Shown: positions 26,232-40,072, counted from the first letter of the stretch. The stretch: DNA of 64,000 nt from Stratiolaelaps scimitus (GCA_019614645.1 JABWDB010000001.1:12565501-12629500); one strand, 5' to 3'. The notes: a model not told the origin generated them from the letters alone. Translations and numbers: made by a program.

Positions 26232-27587
26232 CCACCACTACTATATACAAATTAGATGACGAGGAATTAGTAAATCCCAAGTGAATATTGTGAGATACAT
26301 ATACTGCTAGTCGACCAGGGTGATAGAGATGGCACGCCTTTGTTGTGTGCTGTTGTTGTTCTACAAATGTGTATATGGTCGTATTTAAGAGTGCTTGGGA
26401 ATGGCTTACTTCTACCGCTATGGTTTTGATCTATGAACGCACCGCTTACATATATGATTGTGCGCATGTGCATGTGCCATACTTGTAAACGCTATTTGTT
26501 TCACAGACAGCCGGCCCGATTCATCACAGCATAAGACTGTTACGCCAGAAACCTCCCTGTAATTTGTCCCGTCGGATACGCACTTTCTTTCTCTCTCTCT
26601 CTCTCTCTTTGACTGATAATCACTCCGTGTTAGGTGTGAGGCAGACACCTGGCTATTCCTTTCAATGCGCTTGTGATGTGTTATATAGAAGTAAATACAA
26701 ATATTTTATATCAGGTAATTTTTGTATATCAAGGATCTCTTTTTGATTTATTTAGCACAGTTACGATTACGTTTCATATGCAACAAGCCACTCAGGTTAT
26801 ACACGTATAAAAAACTGCTGTTGGACTGCACGAAATCTCCTTCTTGGGCGGAGTGGTTTGGAGTGCCAACCCTTGCAAGACAGAGACAGATTAACGCCAC
26901 GTGTAGTAGATTATTTAATTTACATTTAGGAGTTCATCTAAGTGTGGTGACAGCGATAGAGAATTGTTGTCAGGTATTCATATGTTCACCTGGGTATGAT
27001 TTATTTCGAACGACAACGCTTCGCCATTTTCTTGCTATACATATCTACATATCCTGCCCGCGATCACCTCTACTAGAATGAACATATATATGACCATCGC
27101 AAACACGAACTGCCTAAACTGTGTATACACGAATATAGTATCTGCCCTAGGAGGGTCATGTGATTTGCACATTATTTTGTTTAATAATAACACGACAAAT
27201 GTTTTACTTTTTCCGGCCACAACAACGGCAACAACAGAGTGGCATACAACACGGTAACAATTGTGTAACAATGATAGTCTTTCTCTTTTGATATATATAT
27301 ATATATATATATGGATACGAATGCCTCTATACTATTGGCATTTTAATAAATCTCATTTTCTGTGGAATTGTTTTATATACTTATGTATATATCTCCGCAT
27401 TGATTCTTCGCTTGAGTAGGTCACTATGCGTATGAATTAGCAATCACAAAGAAATCTCGAAATGAAATGAACTCCAGTTTATGGCTAAGCTCTACTATTT
27501 TATAAAACATAAACGTTCTCTAAAATCGATGTCTTACTGACTGTCTCTGGGAAGCAGTCCGGCAAGTAATAACCTTCCTTATTGGCT

Positions 27588-27593
27588 TTTATT
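27588..27593 (-). terminator. Poly(A) signal for the small secreted-protein gene
   Basis: TTTATT on the + strand reads AATAAA on the minus strand, about 170 nt past the TAG at 27761. Confidence 0.35.
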
Positions 27594-27760
27594 ATATTTG
27601 TAGTGAGAGAGTCGTGCTCTTATTTCGCTCTGGCGAGTTCATCCAGAAGGAGTATTGCCCAATGACCAGATAAACCAGAGTTAAGTCAACGAGACCAAAA
27701 AATGATGACTTAGATCCTGACTACGTATTCGCCATTGCGCTTATTCTAATCGAACGGATC

Positions 27761-28129
27761 CTACCAAGGTCCCGGATAGTCCTTACTCAAATTTTCCCAC
27801 ACACCATGATGGTCTTTCATGAAGACCGGCACCTCAACGGGAATATAGACAACCTTCTGTGGTGGTGGCTTTGCGGGATATCTGAAACCAGTACGCAGTA
27901 ATTCGTAGTAACCAGACTACGATTTAGTAACGGCACTAAATTTTCATACTTTGTTTCGTTGTAAATCACAAGAGAAGGTAGACTACACGTTCTTTCCATG
28001 ATTTTGTTACCTCATTGGCAGCGGAATGACAGGACCACCCCGTATAATGGCTGCGGCCGCCGCAAGCTTCAACCATTTACTCGAAGTCGATACGTTCACC
28101 AGTGAAGTGCACAGGAGGCACAGCAGCAT
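27761..28129 (-). CDS. Small secreted proline-rich protein, 2 exons, 79 aa
   Basis: Exon 1 is 28129-28011 and exon 2 is 27881-27761 on the minus strand. The intron has GT (28010-28009) and AG (27883-27882) ends, and the phase-2 junction is exact. The protein begins MLLCLLCTSLVNVSTSS, a plausible signal peptide, then an Ala-rich stretch and IRGGPVIPLP. Exon 2 reads YPAKPPPQKVVYIPVEVP and ends KDYPGPW before a TAG stop. Proline-rich segments with alternating VPV/IPV residues occur in arthropod secreted and cuticle-type proteins; the exact family is unknown to me. A strong GTAAGG lies in exon 2 just after ENL, so a spliced variant with a third exon is possible. The reverse frame of exon 1 is also open but does not join anything. 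An acceptor-like CAG ten bases before the ATG suggests a 5' UTR intron. Confidence 0.55.
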
Positions 28130-30930
28130 CGATCTTAACCTGTGAGCACAATCGTTTATTATCTATTACATGTTTCGGAAGTCAACGAGAATAGTGGCGC
28201 GGGTCACCTGTTTCTTATGAGACGGCCTCCGACACCCTTGAGTCATTCTAAGAGTATGAGATATTGACTCGAACACGAAATAGTATAGAATAGCTAACAA
28301 CAGTCGTAGAATCAAACGTTGAAGTTCTCCGAAATGTTCAATGCTATTTAACTTGCTTTAGTATTACTGCATTGGCACATGTTTCTTACTTAGTTAGTTA
28401 GTTGGAAACTGCATCATATATATATATATATATGTTCTCTGTTGAATACCGAGTAATCTATTTCTAGAATATTTGTACACAAAAAGATGACGAGTATATG
28501 CTAGGGCACTGACGGGCGTGATATATATCTATGGCGCGATACGGGCTGCGCCTCAGCGGAGGGAAACTCTCAAGCTTCCAAATGATGCTTATCGGGATAT
28601 CAGTGAATTCTGTCATTTTTCTTTCGACTGTTCCCCCATCGAGCAGAATCCAGCCCCACGAGAATGCGATGAATCAGCCCTCAGTATGATCGCGCGGATG
28701 ATACTCGGCACACCAACACGTTTGTCATGTGGCATAGTGGTTGTGCGTTAGAGCCGAACTCTGCTGAACAATGCAGGATGTCTAGGCAAGTCCTAGACCT
28801 TGACATCTAGCCCACTATCCCTCTGCCTCTTCAAAACTTCCGGATCCCTCCGTTGTGATATACGTATGATGTTGATGTGTTCTCTCGGTTCTTTTACCGA
28901 TAGACGGTAGGCTGGCATTCTTTTCGAGCGTGGACGTGTTTGAATAAACAAAGGCTCAGGTTTGATATGTTGCAGGATCAGCTGTAATGGTTTTATGCCG
29001 TGTGCATCTTCCACGTACGCCTATCAGTGTATTTATTGTCTATTGCTTTATTAGTGGTTTATTATCTTGTATAATTTGTGAACATGGTCTGTGAATGATG
29101 AAGACTTGATATATACATTTACATTCGGTATGCAAAGCACCAAGTGTCCAGTCATATATCAGTGAACAACTCTTACTAGATAGAATCCAATAGAGTTTGC
29201 CCTGCATATTCTACGAGCGGCTCTAGGAAGATCCGTTCGTTCGATATTGTCTTAAATAATATGTTCTATATTTGTGCCAACTCCATCACTTTAACTCCAC
29301 TGATTGACTTCTAATATGCCAATTTTCCATCTTTCCATCTTTCCAATTTTCCATCTCTTTTGACTGTAAGTGCTTATCTTTGAAACTATCACGCAATTTA
29401 TATGGTTTTGAAATCATTGATCCATCTCCTTATCGTGTTTTGGAAAATCAATTAAGGTCGGTTAGGTTGGTGCATTTAAACGAGCCCGTCTTATAAATAT
29501 ATATATATATATATATATGAGACGGAGATGAGTGAGACAATACTTTCATCATAACATAATCGTGCCTATGACATACACTATAGTAATAATATATCGATCA
29601 CGTTTTCAAACAAATCCCAGCATCATCTCATATAGAGGCGTTCAACGGCGGTAAAAAAACGTCTCCAAAAAAAAGGGACAAAAATATTACTAGCACGGTC
29701 CATCTCATATAACTGAAGCACAAATAGGACGTTCTAACTATTCTATTTCACTGGTGTCGTTCCACTGTGGAACTTCTCACTTCGTTCATGAACACATTAC
29801 TGATTATGTACTCCGGAGTATTTGTAGCAGCATCAATAGTAATAATGCCTATGCAAAGGAAGGGCGCCGAAATAATACATATAATTCATCATATATAATA
29901 TAGCAAGTATCGAGGTCATTCTCTATTGAGTTCGGTACGAATATGATATCAGACCAATTAGGCGAATGGTCAATTTAGGTTGGCGCCCCCGTACAGACTG
30001 TCGTTTAGCGTTGTGAACCCACACATGTTAACTATAGCATGGTCTTGTGTTGCATGTTGTTGGAAACTCACAATACCGGAGGCATCATGAGGCTTTTAAG
30101 AGTAAACGAGTTGACACAATTAGTAATGTCATTAGCTCCTTACCAGCGCCAACCTATTGGTAACAATAGAGGCCAGATATGCTTTAAAAGGCCATAGGGA
30201 TTCACACGAGTGATGCAAACGATTCACCTTGTGAAGTACTAGCGATCACCCGCGAATTCCTCGACCTCTCCCAGACGGAGACAGAGAGAGAGAGAGAGAG
30301 AGAGAGTGCTGAGTGGAGAAACAATACAAACGTCGCCTGCATAACATTCATTGCTGCTAGAGGTACTTATTTCATGATGCGTATGCCTAAGGCGAGACGA
30401 GGGGTGAAATTACGAGGTTCACAATTATAGTAGTAACATTTGAAAAACAGACAATACGCGTAGTGGCCCCCTCCATCACCTTTGACGTTGCCGTCACGTG
30501 GGTGATGTTGCAAGACGTGTGAAATGAGACATCAACTGAGACGTCCCTCTGACGTCCGATCGTCCATCACAGGGATCTTTCACCGTTCGCAAATAGTCCA
30601 CCCGTGAAACCACTCGGTATGGCGAGGCTAAAACGCAATATTCGCGAATCACCGATTCGAATACGCGGTCAGCATGCTCTGTGGACACTAATCACCGTCT
30701 TTCATCTTGTTTCACCGCAATGGATGAACAGAAATAGCCCTCAAATCGGCTCGAGTTCATCTGTTTCGTGTTTTATTTTTGTTTTCCTTCATTTTCTCGC
30801 TCTCTTACGATATCCGTTCGACGTCTTTGAAGTGATTGCAAGGCTGGAGCAACTACTGTTCGAAGCAAAACTAAACTAGAAGAAGATGAATTCTCCTCCG
30901 AGGAATAATTTCTAAGTGATGGACAGCTAC
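28130..30930. other. No supported gene
   Basis: Contains (TA)n at 28419 and 29497 and an AG run at 30287-30306. A D-arm-like GTGGCATAGTGGTTGTGCG near 28722 may be another tRNA-derived relic. The short frames at 28518 and 28793 have no support. Confidence 0.5.
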
Positions 30931-31326
30931 TCACTTTGATTGCGCAAGATGATTGCCGTGGTTCGCAGCGTGTCTATATGTAGCTAGCACGCTTATGACT
31001 GATAGTTTAATCGTATCGTTAGCCAAAAAAAAAACAAACGTAGAATACACGCCGTGAAGGTCACGCTGGACGATCACGATATCTGAGACCAAAGGCGGTG
31101 TCTCGCCTAGTTTCTCTGGTCGTTCCGTATTCAAATCGCCGAAGCAAGTCTCCGAGAGTTCACCGAGAGGAAAATCATTTTCTCTACAGAATCTAGTCAC
31201 TACTTTTTTTCTGGCCCGCTGCGCGAGCCGGGGAACCCTGGCACCCGCTAACAACGTGGCAAAATCTAGGAATACGCACACGAAAACATAGAAAATCATT
31301 AGCCTGGAAAGGTGGCACCGTTTCAT
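30931..31326 (-). CDS. Possible secreted peptide precursor, ORF of 131 aa
   Basis: The minus-strand ORF starts with ATG and MKRCHLSRLMIFYVFVCVF, a basic start followed by a strong hydrophobic stretch that fits a signal peptide. A basic stretch follows (RVPRLAQRARKK), then a two-cysteine segment FCRENDFPLGELSETCF. The last third crosses a T-rich tract and looks like readthrough into intron, so the true exon probably ends near 31080. An ORF this long is expected a few times by chance in this window, so the signal peptide is the main support. I could not assign it to any neuropeptide family. Confidence 0.3.
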   Translation of the reverse strand: MKRCHLSRLMIFYVFVCVFLDFATLLAGARVPRLAQRARKKVVTRFCRENDFPLGELSETCFGDLNTERPEKLGETPPLVSDIVIVQRDLHGVYSTFVFFLANDTIKLSVISVLATYRHAANHGNHLAQSK

Positions 31327-31429
31327 GAGCGCACCCGTGTTCGCTTATACTATAACGTGTACATCTGTCCAATGCCTCGGCGGCTTCCCAGGCTCGTTGC
31401 ATGGAAGTGGTTGATGTCAACCGTTCGCT

Positions 31430-32988
31430 GATGTAAAATACACATGTGTGTATTTTGCAGGCTATCCTGCTTGGCTATGCGAAGAGGGACGGCATACGTT
31501 CTATTTTGCGGGTGCGCCTGTAGCTGAGAGCGCGACGTAGAAATTGCGTCGTCAAAGACATATTACGTCACTTTCGGGCACGGACAACAATAGTATGGCC
31601 AATGGCATCGCATTGGACGTCAAAGAAAGGGATAACAGACGACGGCAAGATCATAAAATGCAGAAAAATAACAAGAATAAACCCATTCTCTATCTATTTA
31701 TGTGAGTCGGATGCGACAGCCAGCCGCCCATTGAATGGTGGGCCGGTTCATTTCGATGTGCATCTGAACAACGTCCAGTGTTAGCCCAAATATAACATGA
31801 TTCCTTTATAATAATAATAAGTGCGTAATATACATTGTGAGAAGAGTGTTTCCCGACTATTCTGGCAAGGGCGAAATGTGCCGGTGGTGGAGGACGTTAG
31901 AATTTTTATACGGCTCAAACTTATTCACTCGAACATTTAGAGGCGTAGCCTGGTGACAAGGTGGACTCACTAAATCACGCTCAGTAAATGCATAATGGCC
32001 TTGACTTTCACAATGTGCGCTTGCGTCGAACTGAACAATTTCTATAACAAATAAATACACTCAACGTTATCTTGCATGTAGATGTAATATTGTATATTTA
32101 CGTCGGACGGCGATTATTCAGACTACGCATTTCAACTTCTAGAAACACCATAGAAGAACGAAGGCTAAATGATGAGGTCGTCCACAAACAATGCTCTCAA
32201 TGGTACGAAATTGCCAACATACATCCACAGGGTTTAAACGAAATCGAATCAAATAAAAAGCGAAATTTCACACAGTCATCGCGTATCATCGCTTCCACTT
32301 TTTTCGTTGTCGTATGTCACCACCGTCATGACGGTAGCTAAAATGGTTCTCACTTGCGAACTCACATTACTATGTTATGAAGAAGATGCACTTCGAAACC
32401 TCAGGGCACTCAAACGACGTGTGTCGCGTTGTCTTTCACCTGTCAGTGGAGCCACGCTGAAAGTCAATGGGCTTCGTCGCCGACTGGTGGTCTAATAACG
32501 TCCCGCGAGGACATGCTCTGCTGCGCTATCAGCCGACAGCGATGTCCGCCAGAGCGTAACTGCGCAAACGAGCTGATAATCATCGAGATTTGTGTTTGGT
32601 AAGTTGCGACTTATTGGATTTGAGTGAATAGTAAACGGTCGATATCTTATTCTAGCCGCCAAATATTGGAACTTCTTTGTTTTGAAGATAACTAATCTTC
32701 GCTGATGTTCGATGCTTAAGTGCGTTACATTAAATTTCGAAATGACACACAGATGCTCGAGACGCAATGTCATCTTCCATCATACTGAAGAAGTAGTTGC
32801 CCATCGACAGCGTAGTGATAATAAAGACTATAGGATAGTGAACAGTGGAATAATCGATAGAGCAACAAATATTATTGGCTTATTTAACGTTATGAAGATT
32901 TGGAGGACCATTACGTGGTAACCATAGGTTTTCAAAACCCTTGGTTGGTACTATTGTGCATACCGCCACATAGAAGAAACCTATCGGT

Positions 32989-33030
<42 letters not shown>

Positions 33031-33689
33031 ACTATACCCGAACGAGACAACTTTACAATTCTAAATGACGTGAACACCTCAGCTGAAAACATGTACAAGC
33101 AACTCACGAAGCTCTCAAATAAGCGCAGCGAAAACCCTGAGGAGGTGATTCCTGAGGAGTTGTATGCACAAATCTCTCTTGGGCCTCTCTAAATGCATAG
33201 AACCGTTGCTAGTTTTTGTTTTTTTTTTATATTTCGTCGTATGCTTGAGTCGGATGAGCTCCCTGATCTATTGAATTATGCAATTAGCTGATCGGGTCAC
33301 AAGACAGGCTGTACGTAAGATACGGCAAACGCACGATCGTTATTACTAGCATCTGGCTTGTGCGAGGTCATGGAGTCGTCATCATCGCAGCAATCTACAT
33401 AAATGCAAACCAACAAGTCCTCAGCTACGCGAAGCGTCCGGGATTGTCCACCAGCCTCCAACTTCTCGAATATGAAAACGATCTATCAGCCAATTGGCCA
33501 ACACGCTTTTATGAATTTAATTTTTTTTTTATGATTTTAAATCCGCGTTCGAGACTGTTACTCACAAGAAACTGAAAATTCTACCGAATTAAGAAGCGGG
33601 ACCCCGCCTTGTAGCCCGGATACCAGGTTTTTATTAACGTCGTGATTTCCGTATTCGTCTCAACGAGACACTCTCATCTTATATACAAA
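31430..33689. other. No supported gene
   Basis: A TTTTGCAG acceptor at 31454-31461 is followed by an open 25-residue frame (YPAWLCEEGRHTFYFAGAPV..), then a stop. It has no partner exon and is not called. A (TA)n tract is at 32994. Confidence 0.4.
32994..33026. repeat. (TA)n microsatellite
   Basis: About 16 uninterrupted TA units. Confidence 0.95.
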
Positions 33690-33860
33690 TTCTCTCACTT
33701 ACCCAGATCCTGATACGAATGCTATGTTGTGTTCTGATGTACGGCTCAGTGTTCACAACTGAGGGATGTCGCGAAATGCAAACTGCGTCTAAACGATTTT
33801 CCGAATGGACAGACGAGCTAAAATCAACACTTTCAATTCATAACTGCGGCAATGCACTGT
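33690..33860 (+). mobile_element. LINE C-terminal RT remnant
   Basis: The frame LIRMLCCVLMYGSVFTTEG resembles the region after the RT domain in RTE-like LINEs (K-YV-SVLLYG-E-WT). The fragment is short and isolated. Confidence 0.4.
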
Positions 33861-34066
33861 GGGTACATATGACCCGATGCATAGATCTTACATTGACAAT
33901 ACAGACCTTTTTTTCTTTTTTGAATCCACCCAATGAGTGATCTGGCAGGCAGAACATCAGCCAATCTTAAATATGTATCAGATATTGTTGCTTATGCCTC
34001 TAGAAGAACGAGGTGGATTTTATTAGCAAACCTGATCTATATATCTGACTGTTTGAAAATTGCGTA

Positions 34067-34180
34067 ATGCTCATTTTGATATATGCATCTCCGGTATGGA
34101 CCACCGGGCAAATCAGAGACAAGAAACTCCTCGAAGGTTCACAAAGCAATTGGAGTGCTAAGTTGCTTGGTCAATGTAAG
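34067..34180 (+). mobile_element. LINE C-terminal RT remnant
   Basis: The frame YASPVWTTGQIRDKKLLEG matches the EYASPVW...DI-LLE-VQRR block found near the end of CR1/Jockey-type reverse transcriptases. It is degraded beyond this. Confidence 0.5.
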
Positions 34181-35321
34181 GAAGCTGTAAGATCAATTTT
34201 ACCGACACTTCAGACGGCGTTATTTTAGAAATACTGTCTGATAACGATTCCGTGATGCTCAATAAGGTGGAAAATGATTATGGACCCCCAGACTTACCCG
34301 AATATCCTTCACCAGAACTCCAACCGTAACAAGGAAGTTATTTAATAAACAACCCAAACTAACGGCGACTAAACCCATCGTAAGAGGCGATTTCGAGTGC
34401 GGGACACACGTCTTGCCCGCTGATGTCATGAACCCCGCTTCTGTTTGCTTCTGCCCGTGTACTAAATAAGGTGATTAAGGTTGTAGCAATTAATAATATT
34501 ATTGTAATTAACAGAACACGTGTGAAACGCCCCCCAGTTCTTCTTTCATCAGCGGGCACTTAGCCTTCACGTAGCCCAACACGTAAACACGAGCCACCTC
34601 GCCAGCCCCGAATTCATCTTGACAGCTTCGTAAAGTGGCGCTCGCATTTGTGCCGCCTGATACCGTCTCGACGTTGGGAAATCGCAAGAAGTTTGAAAAG
34701 CCACCGGGTACCTCCACTCCCTGTCTCGAAGCAGCGGCCAGCATGTTAGGATAGCGTTGTGTTCACTCCCACGCCGTTAAGCGGCGGACTCGGCAACAAA
34801 CGACAGCCAGAGTGTAGTGAATTGTGCACAACCATCTCGTCGTCTACGGAGCCCGCCGACCGAGAGACATTCATGCATGCATGGAGAGACACGGAAGCAA
34901 GCTTTTGGCCAATAATTCCTCTATGGAAGTACAATAAGTGATGTATAACAGGCGCTGTCTGCCTACTGAGCGTGTACAGTGGAAGAGTACCGCCATATTG
35001 TCTCTCTGAGACATCGCCTCTCTGGACTCTCTGAGAATAACTGTCTGAATGTTGCTGCTTGGCTGGACGGTTAACTTTGGGCCCACAGTAGACAGAGGCG
35101 GTGAAAGAGTTTATTGTCCGTTGAACGAACGGACGCAGGAACATGTATCTCTCTCTGTAGGTCGTCTCGTAGCGCAACGCTACTCGGCCGGTAGACAAGG
35201 TATGTGCCAGGACAGTGTACCTCCTTAAATGCGCCCCAATGGAAGAGGCTAGTATCTAAATGAAGGGCCACACTACATGCATCTTGAATGTGGCGATTGC
35301 TTCATACATACGTCCGTACCG

Positions 35322-35355
<34 letters not shown>

Positions 35356-38300
35356 ATATTTCCTGAGTGTATAGGCACAGTAACCAGGACGCCTTATGTT
35401 TGCTTATTTAGTCTCTGCGAGATGGTCCAAACGTTCAATAACCTTGTCCAACCTACACGTTGTTTCTCACATTAAGACTGATGACTGAGGGGATTGCTTC
35501 GCATTGTCTCCAGGTTAACTATTGTAGAAGGGCACTTGCTCTACAGGGGGACTTGCTTACCTATAGATGGACAAAGAAGCAGTTAAGGTAGTAGCCGTCA
35601 TCGTTGGACAAGGGTTGTCTCCGACGATTGAATTAGTCATATCATACGAGGATGACTACACTACAAATGCAACGCATCAGAACATACGACGCATATAGAT
35701 ATTCGACCAATTTCAGCTCTGATGTTCGCCCCTTCGATTAAGGTTATGCTCAAGGCAGTTTACTACGAGCAGTTATTGACACATTGTTTGATATTGGGAC
35801 AAGATCGAAAAACGAGTGTTCGAACTGAGTATTATTTATAGGTCTATTACATATGTTCTATTTTGATAGGGGCTCATATTTTCGATTATTTCTTGACGCT
35901 TCATTTCTGTGGTACATATACCATTGTGCGCCTACGACACTCTTTAATATTGAAAAAAAAACAACCTTCAGCGTAAAGGACATGCTATCGATGATCAACA
36001 ATCATATATATATATATATATTGTCGTGACAATGCATCGATAACTAAGAGGATCTTCGCTCTAGCTGTCTCTATTGGGTAATCTCAGGGAGATAAGGCAC
36101 GAATTCATGAAGCAATGCCGAAAGCAGTTGTACCGTGGACGTTAAATGTGTGCTGTGAGTCAGCCCGAAGAGTTTACTATATTTAGGTATGATTCATGTG
36201 TTCAAGAGCACACAAGAGGCACCACACTGATACACACATCTACATTGATGTCTTTGTTTGCTAATGGAAACACTAATATGTGATCGCAAAACCTCGCAAG
36301 CAGTTTCAGGTTACGACGACGGACTTATGACCTATGTGGTCAACGCATAAGCTCACCTACGCGTGGATAAGACGCTGTACGTCGGGACTGGAAGGTAGAG
36401 GTTTCTGCTTTGGCACATATAAAATATTGATGCATCGCTTCGCTTACGAGTGTAACTGGTGGGGCAGTATTTATGCGCGTTGTTTAAGAATGTTGGCCTT
36501 GTCGATCTAAATAATTACAATATCAGCCATTAAATGACTGGTTCGAACTTGTTGATTCATTGAAGACCTAATAAGTAACCCCTGGTGGTCCTGCTGTTCG
36601 TGATTTTCTGGCAACTGCACTCAAAAAAAATAGTCACCTAGACCATGCCGCCACTGGTCGATCAGATCTGAACGAGACGTTCTGACATAGCATTTTCTTA
36701 AGCTAGCAGTATTTAAAAAGACGATATTTAATCCTCTGTTACTATCATGGAGTGAGGCGTTTCAAGGTGAGCAGGATGCCGAAACTTCAGAGTTATCGCT
36801 AACGCGTATCGGGTTCTTGGCTCTTATTGGAAGGATGCAAATGTCGATGATGACGATAACGACGATGATGGACATTCGTTTGCGGCTGAAGGGCCCCTTT
36901 GAGCTATTGTCCCATCAGATATTTTTCGGGTACACGTCCGCATTATCGCATCACTACGAGAAGTGTCGAGACGAAAATATAAACCTCTTTGAGCGCCCGA
37001 CCGAATTTGACCCGCAACGATCGGTGGTGCCGGTTAGATATCTAGTTTTAGCGAGTAAAGTGTAAAACATTGTTACAACAACGGCAGATCGGGTGGCGTA
37101 GTCGGTAAAGTGTATAGTGTCTTGCGTCAGCCCATTTGGATTTTTTTTCTAAAAAAAAACTTTTTCTACGAACTTATCCCAGCTGGCACGATAGCGGCGG
37201 CCAACTATAGCCGAGTGTACAGGACAACAGAGGAGTGCATCATGTGTGCTGGAGGCCGGAACCATAGCAGCAAAACCCGCGGCTAGTAGTGACGATCGTA
37301 GACATCACAACAGCACGCGTGTTAGTGGAAGCGAATCGAAACCACCTGGAAAGGGATGTCGTTGTCCACGCATACAAAACAACAAGGAAAAGCCACATAA
37401 CCATTAATTGAAAAGAAAAAAGAAAGAAAAGCCGGCGAATGAAATCTTCACGGAGGGTAAAGGTACAAAAATCGCTTGAACTATCAGTGTTACAAAAATG
37501 CATACGATGGTACCGATGAAATGAGAAGATCCGCAATTCCCCGGACTGCAGCTAATAGTTTCCCGTGCAGGAAATCACGTCCGGACCATCCCGTGTTTCA
37601 CCCTTTGAACACTGTTGGTTGCGCGGTATCACAGACGCTACTGAAAAGGATATCGGCAGTTCACACGATGGTCGAGCGAGTATTATTTCTTGGCTCTTTT
37701 AAATGATATTCTCCTACAAATGCAACGGTTGTTACGATGACGCTCGTGGTTCCACCATGCTGGCCTCATTTGTATAACAGTCAGTTAACATAACGAGGTC
37801 TCTAAAGCAGATCATTATCACAGAGAACACAAACGAGAGGTGGTTTCGATATTACGCACCCTTCTGTCTTGCGAAGTTGTATGAAAGGGGAAAGGTGTCG
37901 AAAGAATGCTCGGAACACCTAGCGAGCACGAACGCCTAGAAGAACGCCTATTCGATAAACTATACGAACAAGAAGCTCAACAGTGTTTATCGCCGACAGC
38001 ACTAAGTACGGACAATGTCAAGTGAATTGCTTTATGAATTGCTCACCTGGTTACTTATGCCTCAGTGACTTAACTTTGAACACTGTCAAGATAGAGCGTT
38101 GTGAATAAGTTTTCAATGACCAGCATATCGGCGGGAGTATTTGACCTATTGAATCACTAAATTAGGGGATGGTACCGTTTGCATATGCGGAAGTATAAAT
38201 AATTTAATATATTCTATCTTTACTATTATTATTACTATTTTTATTATTATTATTATTATTATTATATAACTATTTTATGTGGAAGTGCTTAAAAGGTAAG

Positions 38301-40072
38301 CCGTACTATATGAGTTCGTCTTGTCTTAGCGGCAACGTATTATGTATATGGAACATAATTAAATTGTTTATTATTCATCAAATCTATCAATCACATAGAT
38401 TTTTGCACCACAGTAATACATCTATACAATTCTAAATTATCATCACCATTAATACGCCGTCATAAGACGTCTTCTCCTACTCAACTTGGCGATTAATACC
38501 GCAAAGGAAGATCGACCATACACTTCGAGTATTTGCGTAAGTCATAATAGTCGGCCGTGAATTTATATCGCACCAGTTCAGATGCTGGGAACAGATTGGC
38601 GAAGTTGTCGAAACGGGCGCTCCGGTCCAACATTTACTGTACGGGTCCAACGTGAGATTCCGCTTGGTTTGGGATCTTAGCGGGGGGGGTGAAGGACTCG
38701 GTGTTGGACAAAGAAATAGAGAAAGGGACCCTCTTGTACATCGGTCGCACAGTAACGGGAACATCCTTGTTAACAAGTAACGATGTAGAAAATACCGAAC
38801 TTGGGAAATTAGACGATATGTACTGAATCGTTCAGTTTTGGACAAGACGACTTGGGAAGTTGTAAGATGTCGTCGTTCTACACAGTGGGAACCCCTCAAT
38901 CTCGTTGCTTCAAAGGTACGCCTATTAGATTGTCTTTTTTTTTATATAGAGGCGGCCCTGGCGAGATTTAAATCTTGATCCGTCAAAAAGATATCAACAA
39001 TTGATCTTGCAAAGTACGACGATCACCTGACGAATGAGTCTCAATATTACGGCATCGTTTGTTTTTGTGTGTTGCTACTTTGGTTTACGTTTTTCCTCTA
39101 AGTTACCTTTGCGTCCGCCTCGATCTATTCGTAAGTACCGCTGAAGCGACACATTACTACGAATTGCGCTGAACTCTGTCACATACAACGTTGAAGAGCA
39201 CATGTCTATAGCCTGCTCCCAGGAACACTATACATTTGTGGCAAGAACCGATTGACGCGCACCTTAGATAACATCTAATCGTCGTCGTCGTCAGAACACC
39301 ATGTGGAGTTATGCAAAAGGGATCGTTTTATTGTACATTTAAGTTTTCTTTGAAACGATGCATCAAATACTACCTTAATAAGGTGGGCACACCAATAGGA
39401 GGCCAAAGTTCAAGGATGTAGTTTGACGTCATAACTATTTACGTGTGTACTTCCATTCCGACGTTAGCTGAATGTTTCTACTTCAGCTATTATAGAACGA
39501 GCTGACCATCGCTCGCTCGACGTGAGTGACACGTTGTTGAAACACATTGAAAATCGCTTGAAATTTGCAAATCAATGAAATTTAAGGTTACTAGTTGTGT
39601 ATCTCTAATCTCCAGTGTATGCCGCGAGGCTAGCTCATTAAAATGACGTGGTTCGTTCGTGGCTCTCATTGCTAATACATATATACTAGTTAACTTATCA
39701 CATCCAATTTCGCTCACACAGATGTATCGTACAAAGGAACTCATTCCATCGGAGTACGCCCAGATCACCGCATAACACCGCGGCATTAGCAAGTGGAAAC
39801 TAATGAAAAGTTCTAGCTTTCTCTTCGATCCCGGAGTATGTGCTGTGGCCTCATTATAATTAACGACCTTAATGGCTAGCAGACACGTTTCCTCATTGGC
39901 ATGCTAAGGGAAATGTCGTTTCGTCACATCCGCACAGTCAATAGCGGCAACAGCCGCCCTCGAAGCCTGCATGCGCATATTATCGAGAAGATAACTCGGC
40001 ATCAATGTGAATGCAAAGGTGCGCGAAGGTCATAATATCGACTTTCCACAATTTGATAACAGGGGTCATTCC
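34181..40072. other. Gene-poor region
   Basis: Includes GC-richer DNA at 34350-35270 with overlapping frames on the minus strand, a possible exon near 36790-37065 (see findings), a tRNA D-arm-like GGGTGGCGTAGTCGG near 37090 and an ATT repeat at 38222-38266. No gene is supported. Confidence 0.45.
35324..35353. repeat. (TA)n microsatellite
   Basis: About 15 uninterrupted TA units. Confidence 0.95.

Noticed and set aside
28011..28140. Plus-strand exon-like frame GMTGPPRIMAAAAASFNHLL
   Set aside because: It is the reverse of the first exon of the minus-strand secreted-protein gene and does not join any neighbouring exon in phase.
34359..34559. Minus-strand frame with a transmembrane-like segment
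   Set aside because: It begins with GTG rather than ATG, overlaps another equally open frame and has no splice or family support.
38477..38899. 140-codon minus-strand frame
   Set aside because: Length is within chance expectation, it contains a C-rich low-complexity stretch, and no domain is recognisable.
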